DNA of 64,000 nt from Pseudomonadota bacterium (GCA_018816735.1 JAHIVH010000083.1:1-64000); one strand, 5' to 3'; shown: positions 9,116-18,451, counted from the first letter of the stretch. Translations and numbers: made by a program. The notes: generated by a model from the letters alone, not told the origin.

Positions 9116-9682
9116 TCATATCAAAATTTTTACAATATCCGGTTCCTTCCTTTTTGGGATAGGAGGTATATGGGCTGGATATCCCACAATAACAGGCGCT
9201 ATAATCCGGCAGTTATCAGGTATGCCCAGTTCATTCAGCATTTCCTGATCGTTTATTTCAGCACCGAGATTGATCCAGCATGTTCCCAGGTTCCTTGAAG
9301 TTGCTGCCATCATGAAGTAACTGGCAGCCAAGGCACAATCCACAGATAAATTCTTCAAATGAGATGGTCCCAATATGATAACCAGACATGGGGCATTGTA
9401 AAAAACATTGAAAGATGCGTTTTCCAGGATACCCTTGTATTTATTTGCATAATCATCTGGATCGCCATCAATGCGGGCAAGAATATTCTTTTTGCTCTCG
9501 TCCGATATTCTTCTGAGCATTGCCTTGTCATTTACAATGACAAATTTCCATGGCTGCTCATTACCTGAATTAGGCGCCAAAATGCTTTCTTTTATCATAG
9601 CCTTGATCATTTCCAGGGGAACAGGCTTGTCCTGGTATTCTCTAATGGACCGGCGGGATGTCAACATTTCAGAAAACGTCAT
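9116..9682 (-). CDS. Nitroreductase-family flavoprotein
   Basis: A 188-residue FMN enzyme of the nitroreductase superfamily, which reduces nitro groups, quinones or related acceptors with NAD(P)H. Seen: N-terminal FMN-phosphate motif 'SRRSIREYQDKPVP'-like, the 'ILAPNSGNEQPWKFVIV' motif, a central 'ALAASYFMMAATSRNLGTCWI' helix and a C-terminal 'PVIVGYP'. Length is normal for the family. AAAGGAT precedes the ATG. First gene of the operon with MscS and the ATPase, with a good sigma-70 promoter upstream. The real substrate cannot be read from sequence. Confidence 0.9.
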   Translation of the reverse strand: MTFSEMLTSRRSIREYQDKPVPLEMIKAMIKESILAPNSGNEQPWKFVIVNDKAMLRRISDESKKNILARIDGDPDDYANKYKGILENASFNVFYNAPCLVIILGPSHLKNLSVDCALAASYFMMAATSRNLGTCWINLGAEINDQEMLNELGIPDNCRIIAPVIVGYPAHIPPIPKRKEPDIVKILI

Positions 9683-9808
9683 ATTTCATATCCTTTGTCT
9701 CTGGCACTTGTTTAAATGAGTTGTGAACGATTGCGTGAAGATTTCTGTTTCTGTAATTCTTTAAAAAGCACGGAAATGGCAATTCTCGCCTTCTTTTTCT
9801 TATCGATT

Positions 9809-9837
9809 TAGATAAGTTGAGAACATAACAATGTCAA
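9809..9837 (-). promoter_or_regulatory. Sigma-70 promoter for the nitroreductase-MscS-ATPase operon
   Basis: On the minus strand TTGACA (9837-9832), exactly 17 bases, then TATCTA (9814-9809). Transcription would begin near 9802, giving a leader of about 120 bases before the ATG at 9682. Confidence 0.6.
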
Positions 9838-9847
9838 TATATTTCCT

Positions 9848-9862
9848 GTATCCTGTCAGGAT
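9848..9862. promoter_or_regulatory. Perfect 7-1-7 palindrome between divergent genes
   Basis: TATCCTG-T-CAGGATA lies just upstream of the -35 box of the leftward promoter and about 120 bases before the rightward hybrid kinase gene. Perfect symmetry and position suggest an operator; no binder can be named. Confidence 0.4.
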
Positions 9863-9981
9863 AACCGCCTATAGGAAAGCGAGTTCTTATTCCTTGACCG
9901 CGAAACGTCGCAATGATAAATTTGGCAGACCGATTAAGTTGCATCGTGATAGAATGCAATAGCCATGAAAGCAAGATTAAT

Positions 9982-12468
9982 ATGAGCAAATCTCCCGAGA
10001 ATAATCAATCCAAGAAGCCGCAGGCTGATGCATTGCGCGTGCGGGCCGAGGAAAAACTCACCCGGCTGCCGAAAATTCCGGAGTCCCTGTCACCCGAAGA
10101 AACCCGGCATATGCTCCAGGAGCTCCGCGTGCATCAGATCGAACTCGAGATGCAAAACGAGGCGCTGAAGCAAAGCGAAAAAAAACTCCGGAAAACAATA
10201 CAATCTATAGATGAAGGATATTACAGTGTCACCCTGGACGGATTGCTTCTGGATCACAACCAGGCATTTAACCGGGTTTTCGGGCTTGATATTAACCATA
10301 ATCTGAAAGGACAAAATACACCGGACTTCTGGCAAAACCCGGATGACAGGAAGCCATATCTCGACTTGCTCATGGAAAAAGGCGTCGTAAGGAATTATCA
10401 GGCAAATGCGAAAAAAATCAATGGAGAACCTATTTTTGTTTTATTGAATGCCCATCTTGTCAAAGACGAAAAAGATGAACGGATAAGAATTGAAGGGATG
10501 GTCAGTGATATCACCGAACGCAGGGGTACTGAGGCGGCATTGGCAAAGTCTGAAGAAAAATTTGCCAAAGTCTTTAACGTTAGCCCTGAGGCGATTGCAA
10601 TCGCCTCAATGGAAGATGGTACATATATCGAGGTTAATGATGTATTTCTGAAACTGACCGGCTTCCAAAGAGACGAGGTTATCGGCCATACCTCCAGGGA
10701 GATAGGGGTTTGGGTCCACAAGAGAGACATGCAGAACTTCAGGGAAGGACTCGCCAGGAACGGTTTTTTACGAAACCTCCCGGTCCAGTATCGCATGCGC
10801 TCCGGAGAGATACGAGATTTCCTGGTCTCCAGCGAAATCATCGAACTTGAAGGAAAACCCTGCAGTCTTAATTTTATTTTCGACATCACCGAGCGCAAGA
10901 TGGCCGAAAAGGCGTTACGAAAAAAAGATGCCATGCTGGAAAACATCGCCTCCCAGGTCCCCGGGATGCTTTACCAGTTTATGAGAAAGCCTGATGGAAC
11001 TTACTCTGTTCCGTATAGCAGTCATGGCATCGAGGCAATCTTTGGCTGTTCTCCGGAGGACGTGCGCAACGATTTCGACCCCATTTTCAACGTCATATTT
11101 CCCGAAGATCAGGACAAAATCATCCAAACGATTGATGCGTCGACAAAAAATTTATCGCAATGGATGTGCGAATACAGGGTCCAGGTTCCCGGCGAACCGA
11201 TCAAGTGGGTATTCGGCAATGCCATTCCTGAAAAAATGGCCGATGGCGCCATTGTCTGGAGCGGCTATAACATGGACGTCACCGAGCGTAAGCGGGCCGA
11301 ACTGGAAAAGACCGAACTGGAAACCCATCTCCAGCAGGCCCAGAAGATCGAATCCGTCGGGCGGCTGGCTGGCGGGGTGGCCCACGATTTCAATAATATG
11401 CTTGGTGTGATTCTCGGTTATGCGGAACTGGCCCTGGATAAAGTGAATCGATCCGAGTCGCTTTATGACGACCTTATGGAAATCATCACCGCCGCCGAAC
11501 GTTCCGCCAAGATTACCCGGCAGTTATTAGCCTTTGCCCGTAAGCAGACCGTCACACCCAAAGTGATGGACCTCAACGCGACCGTGGCCGGCATGCTCAA
11601 TATGCTTGAGAGGCTCATCGGCGAAGACATTCATCTCATCTGGATTCCGGAAGCGGATCTATGGCCGGTCAAGATTGACCCTTCACAAATCGACCAGATC
11701 CTGGCCAACCTGTGCGTCAACGCCCGGGACGCCATTCCCGGCGTGGGTAAGATCACCATCGAGACAGGTAACAGCATATTCAGTGCGGACTATTGCGCCG
11801 CCCACGTCGGCTTTGTACCCGGCGAGTGGGTTCGACTGAGTGTTCGCGACGACGGTCGCGGCATGGATCAGGAAACGCTGGCCCATATTTTCGAACCGTT
11901 TTTCACCACCAAGGGCGTCGGCGAGGGCACCGGCTTGGGTCTGGCCATGATCTATGGTGCTGTCCAGCAGAACAACGGCTTCATAGATGCCCACAGCGCA
12001 CCGGAAAAAGGAACGATCTTCTCGATCTATCTGCCTCGCTATACGGGCGGGAATGGTCCGGTGCTTATGGATGACGCATCGGAACAGGTAAGGGGCGGCC
12101 AGGAGACCATCCTGATCGTGGAAGACGAGTCGTCTGTTCTGGCCATGACCGCAAAAATGCTCGAAAGAAAAGGATACACTGTACTGACAGAGAGCGTCCC
12201 AGGCAAAGCCATCCAAATGGCCAGGGAGCACCCTGCGAGAATTCACCTGCTCATAACCGACGTCATCATGCCTGGGATGAACGGCCGGGATCTGTGGCGG
12301 CAACTCAGCGCCCTGAAACCCGATTTAAAATGCCTGTTCATGTCCGGCTATACTGCCAACGTGATTGCCAACCGGGGCGTGCTGGAAGAAGGCGCGCACT
12401 TCATCCAGAAACCGTTTGTGATGAAGACCCTGACCGCAAAGGTTCGGGAGACGCTGGACCGAAAGTAG
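9982..12468 (+). CDS. Hybrid sensor histidine kinase, PAS-PAS-PAS-HisKA-HATPase-REC
   Basis: An 828-residue cytoplasmic sensor without membrane spans. A short helical N-terminus is followed by three PAS domains (about 65-185, 190-310, 315-440), a dimerisation helix with phospho-acceptor His468 in 'GGVAHDFNN', an ATPase domain with 'DDGRGMD' and 'GEGTGLGLAM', and a C-terminal receiver with phospho-acceptor Asp760. Such kinases pass phosphate from His to their own Asp and then to a partner that is not visible here. The start is uncertain: ATG 9982 begins a sensible N-terminus but has a weak ribosome site; an upstream ATG at 9913 adds 23 residues. The second half is GC-richer than its neighbours. 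Confidence 0.88.
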   Translation: MSKSPENNQSKKPQADALRVRAEEKLTRLPKIPESLSPEETRHMLQELRVHQIELEMQNEALKQSEKKLRKTIQSIDEGYYSVTLDGLLLDHNQAFNRVFGLDINHNLKGQNTPDFWQNPDDRKPYLDLLMEKGVVRNYQANAKKINGEPIFVLLNAHLVKDEKDERIRIEGMVSDITERRGTEAALAKSEEKFAKVFNVSPEAIAIASMEDGTYIEVNDVFLKLTGFQRDEVIGHTSREIGVWVHKRDMQNFREGLARNGFLRNLPVQYRMRSGEIRDFLVSSEIIELEGKPCSLNFIFDITERKMAEKALRKKDAMLENIASQVPGMLYQFMRKPDGTYSVPYSSHGIEAIFGCSPEDVRNDFDPIFNVIFPEDQDKIIQTIDASTKNLSQWMCEYRVQVPGEPIKWVFGNAIPEKMADGAIVWSGYNMDVTERKRAELEKTELETHLQQAQKIESVGRLAGGVAHDFNNMLGVILGYAELALDKVNRSESLYDDLMEIITAAERSAKITRQLLAFARKQTVTPKVMDLNATVAGMLNMLERLIGEDIHLIWIPEADLWPVKIDPSQIDQILANLCVNARDAIPGVGKITIETGNSIFSADYCAAHVGFVPGEWVRLSVRDDGRGMDQETLAHIFEPFFTTKGVGEGTGLGLAMIYGAVQQNNGFIDAHSAPEKGTIFSIYLPRYTGGNGPVLMDDASEQVRGGQETILIVEDESSVLAMTAKMLERKGYTVLTESVPGKAIQMAREHPARIHLLITDVIMPGMNGRDLWRQLSALKPDLKCLFMSGYTANVIANRGVLEEGAHFIQKPFVMKTLTAKVRETLDRK

Positions 12469-12534
12469 CGACAATCTTTAAGATCAGTCTGCTGTTTTTG
12501 TCTGCCTTCACATGACCCATCTGATCATTTCCCG

Positions 12535-14535
12535 TTAATCCAGTACACTCCGAATGGCCTGTGCCAATTCAAATTTTAAAATCGGTTTCATGACACATGC
12601 CTTGATTCCTGAGGCATTTGTTGCTTCTTTGCTTATATCCGTACTGAAACCGGTGGTCAATATGACAGGTATATCGTTACGGATGGCGATACATTCTCTG
12701 GCGAACTGCTCACCGTTCATGTATGGCATTGTCATATCCGTGATGATCAGATCAAAATCATCTCGATGTTCTCTAAAAAAACTCAATGCTTCCAGAACAT
12801 TGGTATGGCTCAAGACCCGATATCCAAAAGATTTCAATAACTGTTCTCCCATTTTGACCAGAACAGGTTCGTCATCCACGTAAAAAATCCTTTCTGTACC
12901 GCCTGAAATATTCTTTTCAATTCGTTTTTCAGGATGAACCCTTCTTTCAATGGCAGGAAAGTAGATATTAAATACAGAGCCCTTGCCAGGCTCACTGTAG
13001 ACATCGATCGAGCCACCAAAACTTTTTACGATGCCATGGACGACCGAGAGTCCCATGCCCGTCCCCTCACCTTTTCTCTTGGTTGTAAAAAATGGCTCAA
13101 AGATGCGTTGAATGACGCGACTGCTCATGCCATGCCCGGTATCACTGACACTTAAATGAATATTGTGGCCGGGTTTTACATCCGGATAATACCCGGTAAA
13201 TTCCCTGTCAACCTGAATATTCTTTAATGAAACCGACAGCAGACCGCCTTCAGGCTGCATGGCATGACTGGCATTGGTGCAAAGGTTCATCAGGATCTGA
13301 TGAATTGAGGTGGCGTCGCCTACCACCAGTGCATCTGTCGTAATATCACATTTAATTTCGATGGTAGATGGAAAAGATACCCGGATGAGTTTTAAAGCCT
13401 CGTTCACAATCGTACTGACTTGTATGGGTTTAAATTCCATCTCGCTCTGACGGCTGAAAGTTAGAATCTGTTTGACAAGCTCCTTTGCCCTGCCACTGGC
13501 TTTCAATACTTCGTCCAGATCATGCGCCACATCCTCTTCCTCAGGAAATCTCATTTTTGCAAGTTCAACATACCCGATGATTGCTGAAAGAATATTATTA
13601 AAATCGTGAGCAATCCCACCGGCCAGGGTGCCTAGTGATTCCATTTTCTGGGCGGTCTGAAGCCGTTTTTCAAGAAGTTTTCTTTCTTTTCTGATTTTTG
13701 TCTGTTCAGTGATATCTTCCCCGGAACTGACGGTTACCAGAGGCATATTGCTGTCATCCTTTAGCACGCAATGATTCCAGGAAATCAATTTCTCCTCTTT
13801 TGATGGTGCTAAAACCGGCAGTTTGATGCCCTCGATCCGGCCCACATCTCCTTGAATCAATTCTTCAAACTGTTTTTTCCATCTTTTCAGATGTATTGGA
13901 GAAAGAAACCCCGTCCAGTTCTTTCCAATGATATCCTGTTTATCACAGCCCAGCACCTCACATCCTTTGGCGTTAATTTGTAAAACCGTGAAATCCGGTG
14001 AAAGAACCAAAAGCATGACACCTGCAATATCGAAATACTTCTGGGCCCTTTCTTTTTCGTTTGCAAGTTCTCTTACTTTTTCTTCGAGTTTCGATACAAC
14101 CACATGGCTGTAATTTCTCAGGTAATCCTCCTCTTTGACCGGGATTGCTGGTGGCCGTTTTTTTGAAAAATCCTGTTTCAGTACGGTGTTAACCTCTTTC
14201 CAGAATTCATCCGGTTCCTTGGGTTTGATGATATAGGCTTCCGCGCCCACGGACATGGCCAGTTCCACATCTTTTTCTCCCTGGTACACTGCCGAATAAA
14301 AAACAAACGGTATGGCCTTGAGATTTTTATCCTTTTTAATTTGCCTCAGGAACTGGAATCCATCCATGACCGGCATAAGGGCATCGGAAATGATCAGGTC
14401 CGGTTTATGAAGGGAAGCCATCTCAAGCCCTGTCTTTCCATTTTCCGCCTCTATGGCGACATGCCCGAACTGTTCGATGTAATGACGAAGAATTTTTCTG
14501 TCTTCTTTGCTGTCATCAACCATGAGTATTTTCAT
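12535..14535 (-). CDS. Hybrid histidine kinase, REC-PAS-HisKA-HATPase-REC
   Basis: A 666-residue signalling protein flanked by two receivers. The N-terminal receiver has Asp51, then a coiled linker near 130-170, a PAS domain, a HisKA helix with His310 in 'GGIAHDFNN', an ATPase domain ('GHGMSSR', 'GEGTGMGLSV') and a C-terminal receiver with Asp600. It would take phosphate at the first receiver, perhaps from the neighbouring periplasmic-sensing kinase, and process it through its own kinase. The ATG overlaps the stop of the upstream single-receiver gene by four bases (14532-14535), so the three genes 17398-12535 form one operon. It meets the 9982-12468 kinase gene tail to tail. Confidence 0.9.
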   Translation of the reverse strand: MKILMVDDSKEDRKILRHYIEQFGHVAIEAENGKTGLEMASLHKPDLIISDALMPVMDGFQFLRQIKKDKNLKAIPFVFYSAVYQGEKDVELAMSVGAEAYIIKPKEPDEFWKEVNTVLKQDFSKKRPPAIPVKEEDYLRNYSHVVVSKLEEKVRELANEKERAQKYFDIAGVMLLVLSPDFTVLQINAKGCEVLGCDKQDIIGKNWTGFLSPIHLKRWKKQFEELIQGDVGRIEGIKLPVLAPSKEEKLISWNHCVLKDDSNMPLVTVSSGEDITEQTKIRKERKLLEKRLQTAQKMESLGTLAGGIAHDFNNILSAIIGYVELAKMRFPEEEDVAHDLDEVLKASGRAKELVKQILTFSRQSEMEFKPIQVSTIVNEALKLIRVSFPSTIEIKCDITTDALVVGDATSIHQILMNLCTNASHAMQPEGGLLSVSLKNIQVDREFTGYYPDVKPGHNIHLSVSDTGHGMSSRVIQRIFEPFFTTKRKGEGTGMGLSVVHGIVKSFGGSIDVYSEPGKGSVFNIYFPAIERRVHPEKRIEKNISGGTERIFYVDDEPVLVKMGEQLLKSFGYRVLSHTNVLEALSFFREHRDDFDLIITDMTMPYMNGEQFARECIAIRNDIPVILTTGFSTDISKEATNASGIKACVMKPILKFELAQAIRSVLD

Positions 14536-14909
14536 TTTTCATCCTCAATTCCAAGAAGGTTATGAATCGCTGACATTATCGTCAACGGATCGATGGGCTT
14601 CTCAAAATAGCCGTTACACCCAACAGATAGGATACGTTCCCTGTCGCCTGCCATGGCAAAGGACGTGATGGCGATGATGGGAACATCCTTTCCCTTTTTA
14701 TCTGCCCTGATGCGTTTGGTGGCTTCTTCGCCATCTATTCCCGGAAGATCGATATCCATGATGATAAAAGAAAAAGAGTCCGACAAGGCCAGATCAACGC
14801 CTATTTCGCCGGAATCGGCAGACACCACGTCGTAATGGCACCTCTTGAGCGCGTAGCTGATCAGTTTGAGATTGTCCGGATTGTCTTCTATAACTAAAAT
14901 TTTTTTCAT
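14532..14909 (-). CDS. Single-domain response regulator (receiver only)
   Basis: A 125-residue CheY-like receiver with no output domain. Seen: acidic pair ED at residues 8-9, phospho-acceptor Asp52 in 'IIMDIDLPG', the Thr/Ser of 'AITSFAM', and the Lys of 'YFEKPIDP'. It is similar to the DivK type that shuttles phosphate between kinases. It overlaps both neighbours by four bases, so it is translationally coupled between a periplasmic sensor kinase and a hybrid kinase, which suggests it links the two. Confidence 0.92.
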   Translation of the reverse strand: MKKILVIEDNPDNLKLISYALKRCHYDVVSADSGEIGVDLALSDSFSFIIMDIDLPGIDGEEATKRIRADKKGKDVPIIAITSFAMAGDRERILSVGCNGYFEKPIDPLTIMSAIHNLLGIEDEK

Positions 14910-17398
14910 GAAGATACCTTTTCATTTGGGATTATTGTTTCAGGTATGATGATTGTCATATGGGTTCCTTTGCCAGGTGTGCTTTTAAGAATGATGGTGC
15001 CGTTTAAAATTTCGGTAACAATTTTCCGGGTCAGATAAAGCCCCAGGCCTGTTCCCTTGATGCTCGATTTTAAAGGCGTATCCAGGCGGACAAAGGGTTT
15101 GAAAATCTTAGACATATCCTCTTCTGAAATGCCGATACCCGTGTCAGTGACGGTAATCGCGATATAGGTCATATTGTCCTGAAACTGAAAATCAGGATTA
15201 TTTGCCATTTCTTCTTCTGATACCCCCCCGGCACGGATGGCGATCGATCCTTTTTCCGTGTATTTGATCGCATTACTGATAGTATTGACCATAGCTTGAA
15301 GGAGTCTTCTCCTGTCTGTATGCAGCGTCATTTCCAGGGACTCCACATGAAACGACAGTTTCTTGTCCTTGAGATCGTTTGAAAAGAGCGCGGTTGCCTC
15401 CCGAAGTAACTCAGAAAAACTGAAATCCTGAACAAAAATATCCAACTTTCCTGCTTCAATCTTGGATACGTCAATGACATCGTTAATCAATGAGAGCAAA
15501 TGCTTCCCGGAGCGCAAAACTGTAGATACATTTTCCTTCTGTTCGTCATTCAACGGGCCTATCCATTCATTCAGAGTAATGCTTGAGAATCCGATGATCG
15601 AATTTAAAGGGGTTCTCAGTTCATGGCTCATGGAGGCAATAAACATGCTCTTCAGGCGGTCCAGCTCCTGAAGGCGTGTATTTGCCTGTTGCAGTTTATC
15701 TTCGTATTCACGCCGCGTCCGTATTTCTCTTTTCAATCCGTAATTCCAGACCATGATCAGGGTCAGCATAATCAGTGCGACACCTGCTGTCTGCAGAAGA
15801 TACTTTCGGACAAGAAGGGGAGCTATCCCCAGTTTATATTCCACATTCACCCAGTTCCCCCGAATTTCGGTCGACTCCTGGGTGCTTATGGAAGAAAGGC
15901 CCTTGTTTAAGATACTCACCAACTCCGGCCAGTCATTTCTGACAGCCATATACAGATTTTGCGTGGTTTGTGACACCGGTGCCGCCACTTTGAGGTTGGT
16001 CAAGTTCAACTGTCTGATCCAATAAGTGGATGAGGCGATGTTGCCGACAAACGCGTCTACGGTGCCGTCAGATACGGCGAGTAATGATTTCTGAAGTGTT
16101 TCAAAAAGGATGGGGTTCAGGGTTGTATTCTCCCTTAGATATCCCTCATTGGAGGAATCCTGCTGCACGCTGACCTTGATGCCGTAAAGATCGTCCATGC
16201 CTGATAGCAGAGGCATATCAATGCGGGTAATGATCACGCGGTGAAATGCCAGATAAGGCTTTGTATAATTTAAAAAGGTTTTCCGGTCTGCCGTGATATC
16301 CACACATGGCAGCATATCAATTTGTTTTGAACGGGCTTTTTCCATCACCGTTCTCCAGGGAAGCCCTTGAACGACCTGCATGTTCAAGCCCAGCCTTTCA
16401 TTCAGGATGGCAATATAATCTGATGCGATGCCCTGATACCGGCCGTTTTCCGCCACAAATTCGAATGGTGCGAATTCCGGATCAACCCCCAGGTGAATGA
16501 CCGGATGATTCCTGATCCACTCTTTTTCCTTTTCGGTCAAAGGCACTTTTTTCTCTTTTAGTCCCTTTGGGTCATTTGTGATCCATTCACGGGGAAGATT
16601 TGATAAATAGACAAAGAGTGCTTTGTGGTAAATCGACTCAGGTGTTTTTTTTAATCGTTTCAGGTGATGATCTATTCTTTCGATAAGATAGGGCCCTTTT
16701 TCCGAGTCTTTGGGGAATGCGAATTTAAGATGCCGGGGATTGAAAATAATCGATGTGGGGGTAACATCATAGGTCTCTTCAAAAAGCGACCCGAATATCC
16801 GGTTTACAGCACCTGCCGCCACTTTTTTTTCACTTAAAAGCTCAAACACCTGTTCATAGGTTTCCACCTCGATAAAATGACAGTCGATATCAAACCGTTC
16901 CGCCAGATTTTTAATTCCGCCGTCTCCTTCTGTATGGATGCTTCCTTTCATGACGGCAATGGCTTTATCGTTCAAATCGAGCCATGAATCCAGCTGCATG
17001 TTTTTCTGGGTGTAGATAATACCCCAGTTCACGAGAACGGTTTCGGCATTGAAATCAAATTCACGGCTTCGCTGATCGGAGAAAGCCACATCCACCATCA
17101 TATCAAGTTCATTTGCCATTAACCGCTCCAGGCATTCCGTCCAGCTCCCTTTGACATATGCTATCTGCCACCCTTCTTTCCTTGCGATGTCCGCAAGAAT
17201 ATCCGGGAAAATACCGATGACCGATCCATTGATGTCTGTGAAAATTTTAGGATGATTTTCATAGGCACCCACGCGAATGGCAAGCGGTCCTTTGACAAAC
17301 TCGTCCGACAAACCTTCCTTGATGATGATCACTTGGCTGATCAGATACAATAACAGGGTCAGGCATATCATTTTTTTAAGATATCGTTCACCAGGCAT
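14906..17398 (-). CDS. Sensor histidine kinase with two periplasmic SBP_bac_3 domains
   Basis: An 830-residue membrane kinase. After a signal or anchor helix (about 10-27) come two amino-acid-binding-protein-like domains, roughly 37-265 and 290-525, in the style of BvgS/EvgS. A transmembrane helix near 540-562 leads to a coiled coil, the HisKA box with His592 in 'MSHELRTPLN', and an ATPase domain with 'TDTGIGI' and 'KGTGLGLYL'. It would sense a small periplasmic ligand and start a phosphorelay through the two downstream overlapping genes. The ATG at 17398 has GGAGGT seven bases upstream. No C-terminal receiver is present, unlike BvgS; the next two genes supply receivers. Confidence 0.9.
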   Translation of the reverse strand: MPGERYLKKMICLTLLLYLISQVIIIKEGLSDEFVKGPLAIRVGAYENHPKIFTDINGSVIGIFPDILADIARKEGWQIAYVKGSWTECLERLMANELDMMVDVAFSDQRSREFDFNAETVLVNWGIIYTQKNMQLDSWLDLNDKAIAVMKGSIHTEGDGGIKNLAERFDIDCHFIEVETYEQVFELLSEKKVAAGAVNRIFGSLFEETYDVTPTSIIFNPRHLKFAFPKDSEKGPYLIERIDHHLKRLKKTPESIYHKALFVYLSNLPREWITNDPKGLKEKKVPLTEKEKEWIRNHPVIHLGVDPEFAPFEFVAENGRYQGIASDYIAILNERLGLNMQVVQGLPWRTVMEKARSKQIDMLPCVDITADRKTFLNYTKPYLAFHRVIITRIDMPLLSGMDDLYGIKVSVQQDSSNEGYLRENTTLNPILFETLQKSLLAVSDGTVDAFVGNIASSTYWIRQLNLTNLKVAAPVSQTTQNLYMAVRNDWPELVSILNKGLSSISTQESTEIRGNWVNVEYKLGIAPLLVRKYLLQTAGVALIMLTLIMVWNYGLKREIRTRREYEDKLQQANTRLQELDRLKSMFIASMSHELRTPLNSIIGFSSITLNEWIGPLNDEQKENVSTVLRSGKHLLSLINDVIDVSKIEAGKLDIFVQDFSFSELLREATALFSNDLKDKKLSFHVESLEMTLHTDRRRLLQAMVNTISNAIKYTEKGSIAIRAGGVSEEEMANNPDFQFQDNMTYIAITVTDTGIGISEEDMSKIFKPFVRLDTPLKSSIKGTGLGLYLTRKIVTEILNGTIILKSTPGKGTHMTIIIPETIIPNEKVSS

Positions 17399-17430
17399 GG
17401 GCTTGACCTCCGGTACGATTTTTAACCGAT

Positions 17431-17459
17431 AGATTAACGAGTTCAGGTATTCTAAACAA
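17431..17459 (-). promoter_or_regulatory. Possible promoter of the phosphorelay operon
   Basis: Minus strand TTGTTT, 17 bases, TAATCT, ending 33 bases before the ATG at 17398. The spacing is ideal and the boxes are fair. Confidence 0.4.
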
Positions 17460-17548
17460 GCGTGTCTGAAGAAAAATACAAGGAATCCAATGAATCAAAT
17501 GATCTAATGATAATCTTTGATGAAAGGAATCTCAAGTTATTTTTAAAA

Positions 17549-17577
17549 TTGATTTATCTTCTCAATCGGGTTATAAA
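17549..17577 (+). promoter_or_regulatory. Sigma-70 promoter for ferredoxin-rubrerythrin
   Basis: TTGATT (17549-17554), exactly 17 bases, TATAAA (17572-17577). Transcription would start near 17584, about 70 bases before the ferredoxin ATG. Confidence 0.6.
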
Positions 17578-17582
17578 GCATG

Positions 17583-17601
17583 CCATATCTCATCTATATG
17601 G
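17583..17601. promoter_or_regulatory. Inverted repeat at the expected transcription start
   Basis: CCATAT-N7-ATATGG directly downstream of the -10 box of the ferredoxin-rubrerythrin promoter. Position fits a repressor operator, perhaps redox or peroxide responsive given the genes; the binder is unknown. Confidence 0.4.
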
Positions 17602-17653
17602 ATATGGTCTTTTTTTACCCTGGAACCCACTTAAACCGAAAAAGGAAAACAAA

Positions 17654-17854
17654 ATGAAAGTGATTATTACTGACCAATGCATGGGAGATCGAAATTGTAA
17701 CAAACTTTGTCCGGAAGTATTTGAATATGATGAAGATCAGCTTAAATCAACGGTCAAATTTGACAAGATCCCGGAGCAGTATAAAGCGGTTGTCAGGCAG
17801 GCTGCGGCAGAATGCGGCGCTGATGCCATTGAAATCATGGACGACGACGAATAA
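17654..17854 (+). CDS. Small single-cluster ferredoxin
   Basis: A 66-residue ferredoxin of the type with one [3Fe-4S] or [4Fe-4S] cluster. Seen: C9-x5-C15-x3-C19-P near the start and a lone Cys in 'AAAECGADAI' near the end, the usual fourth ligand. ATG 17654 with AAAGGA upstream is chosen over a much longer frame starting at 17462, whose extra 64 residues do not resemble a ferredoxin and would begin upstream of the promoter. Rubrerythrin follows after 21 bases, so it may carry electrons to that enzyme. Confidence 0.88.
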   Translation: MKVIITDQCMGDRNCNKLCPEVFEYDEDQLKSTVKFDKIPEQYKAVVRQAAAECGADAIEIMDDDE

Positions 17855-17875
17855 CATACATGACTGGAGAACCTG

Positions 17876-18451
17876 ATGGGAAAATTCAGAGAAAGTCAAA
17901 CCGCGAAAAATCTGTTGGTGTCCTATGCATTTGAATCGCAGGCCACCACCCGCTACACATTTTTTGCAAACAAGGCCATTGAAGACGGTTACATGCAGAT
18001 TGGCGCCATATTCAAGGAAACCGCTGACCAGGAACTGGAACATGCCCTGAGGTTCTTCAAATTCTTCAATGGCGGAGATCTTGAAGTGACCGCCAGATTT
18101 TTGACCGGCGTTGTCCAGACCACATTGGAGAATCTGGTTTCCTCGGCCGATCTGGAACATTACGTTCACACCGATTTATATCCCGGTTTCGCGAAAACCG
18201 CCCGTGTTGAAGGGTTTAATCGGGCTGCGGACTTCTGGGATGCCATATCTGTTGCAGAGGCGCAGCATGAAAAAACGTTCCGCACCCTTTCTGAGCATAT
18301 GAAAGCCAATACCCTTTTTAAGAAAAATACGGAACTCACCTGGCGCTGCAGAAACTGTGGCTATCTTCACCATGGAGCTGCAGCACCGGATAAATGCCCG
18401 GGATGTGTAAGGCCTACGGGATATTTTGAAATCTTTACGGAAAATTTTTAG
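17876..18451 (+). CDS. Rubrerythrin
   Basis: A 191-residue non-haem di-iron protein that reduces hydrogen peroxide in anaerobes. The N-terminal ferritin-like four-helix bundle holds iron ligands Glu20, Glu53-x2-His56 and Glu128-x2-His131 with further Glu residues around 95-112. The C-terminal rubredoxin-like domain has C158-x2-C161 and C174-x2-C177. Length and order match classical rubrerythrin. It is co-transcribed with the small ferredoxin from a good promoter. Its stop lies two bases from the stop of the opposite-strand S1 gene, so the two transcripts must overlap. Confidence 0.95.
   Translation: MGKFRESQTAKNLLVSYAFESQATTRYTFFANKAIEDGYMQIGAIFKETADQELEHALRFFKFFNGGDLEVTARFLTGVVQTTLENLVSSADLEHYVHTDLYPGFAKTARVEGFNRAADFWDAISVAEAQHEKTFRTLSEHMKANTLFKKNTELTWRCRNCGYLHHGAAAPDKCPGCVRPTGYFEIFTENF

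Noticed and set aside
17462-17653. Long N-terminal extension of the ferredoxin frame
   Set aside because: The first 64 residues do not look like a ferredoxin, the start lacks a ribosome site, and a strong promoter lies inside this stretch; ATG 17654 is the better start.
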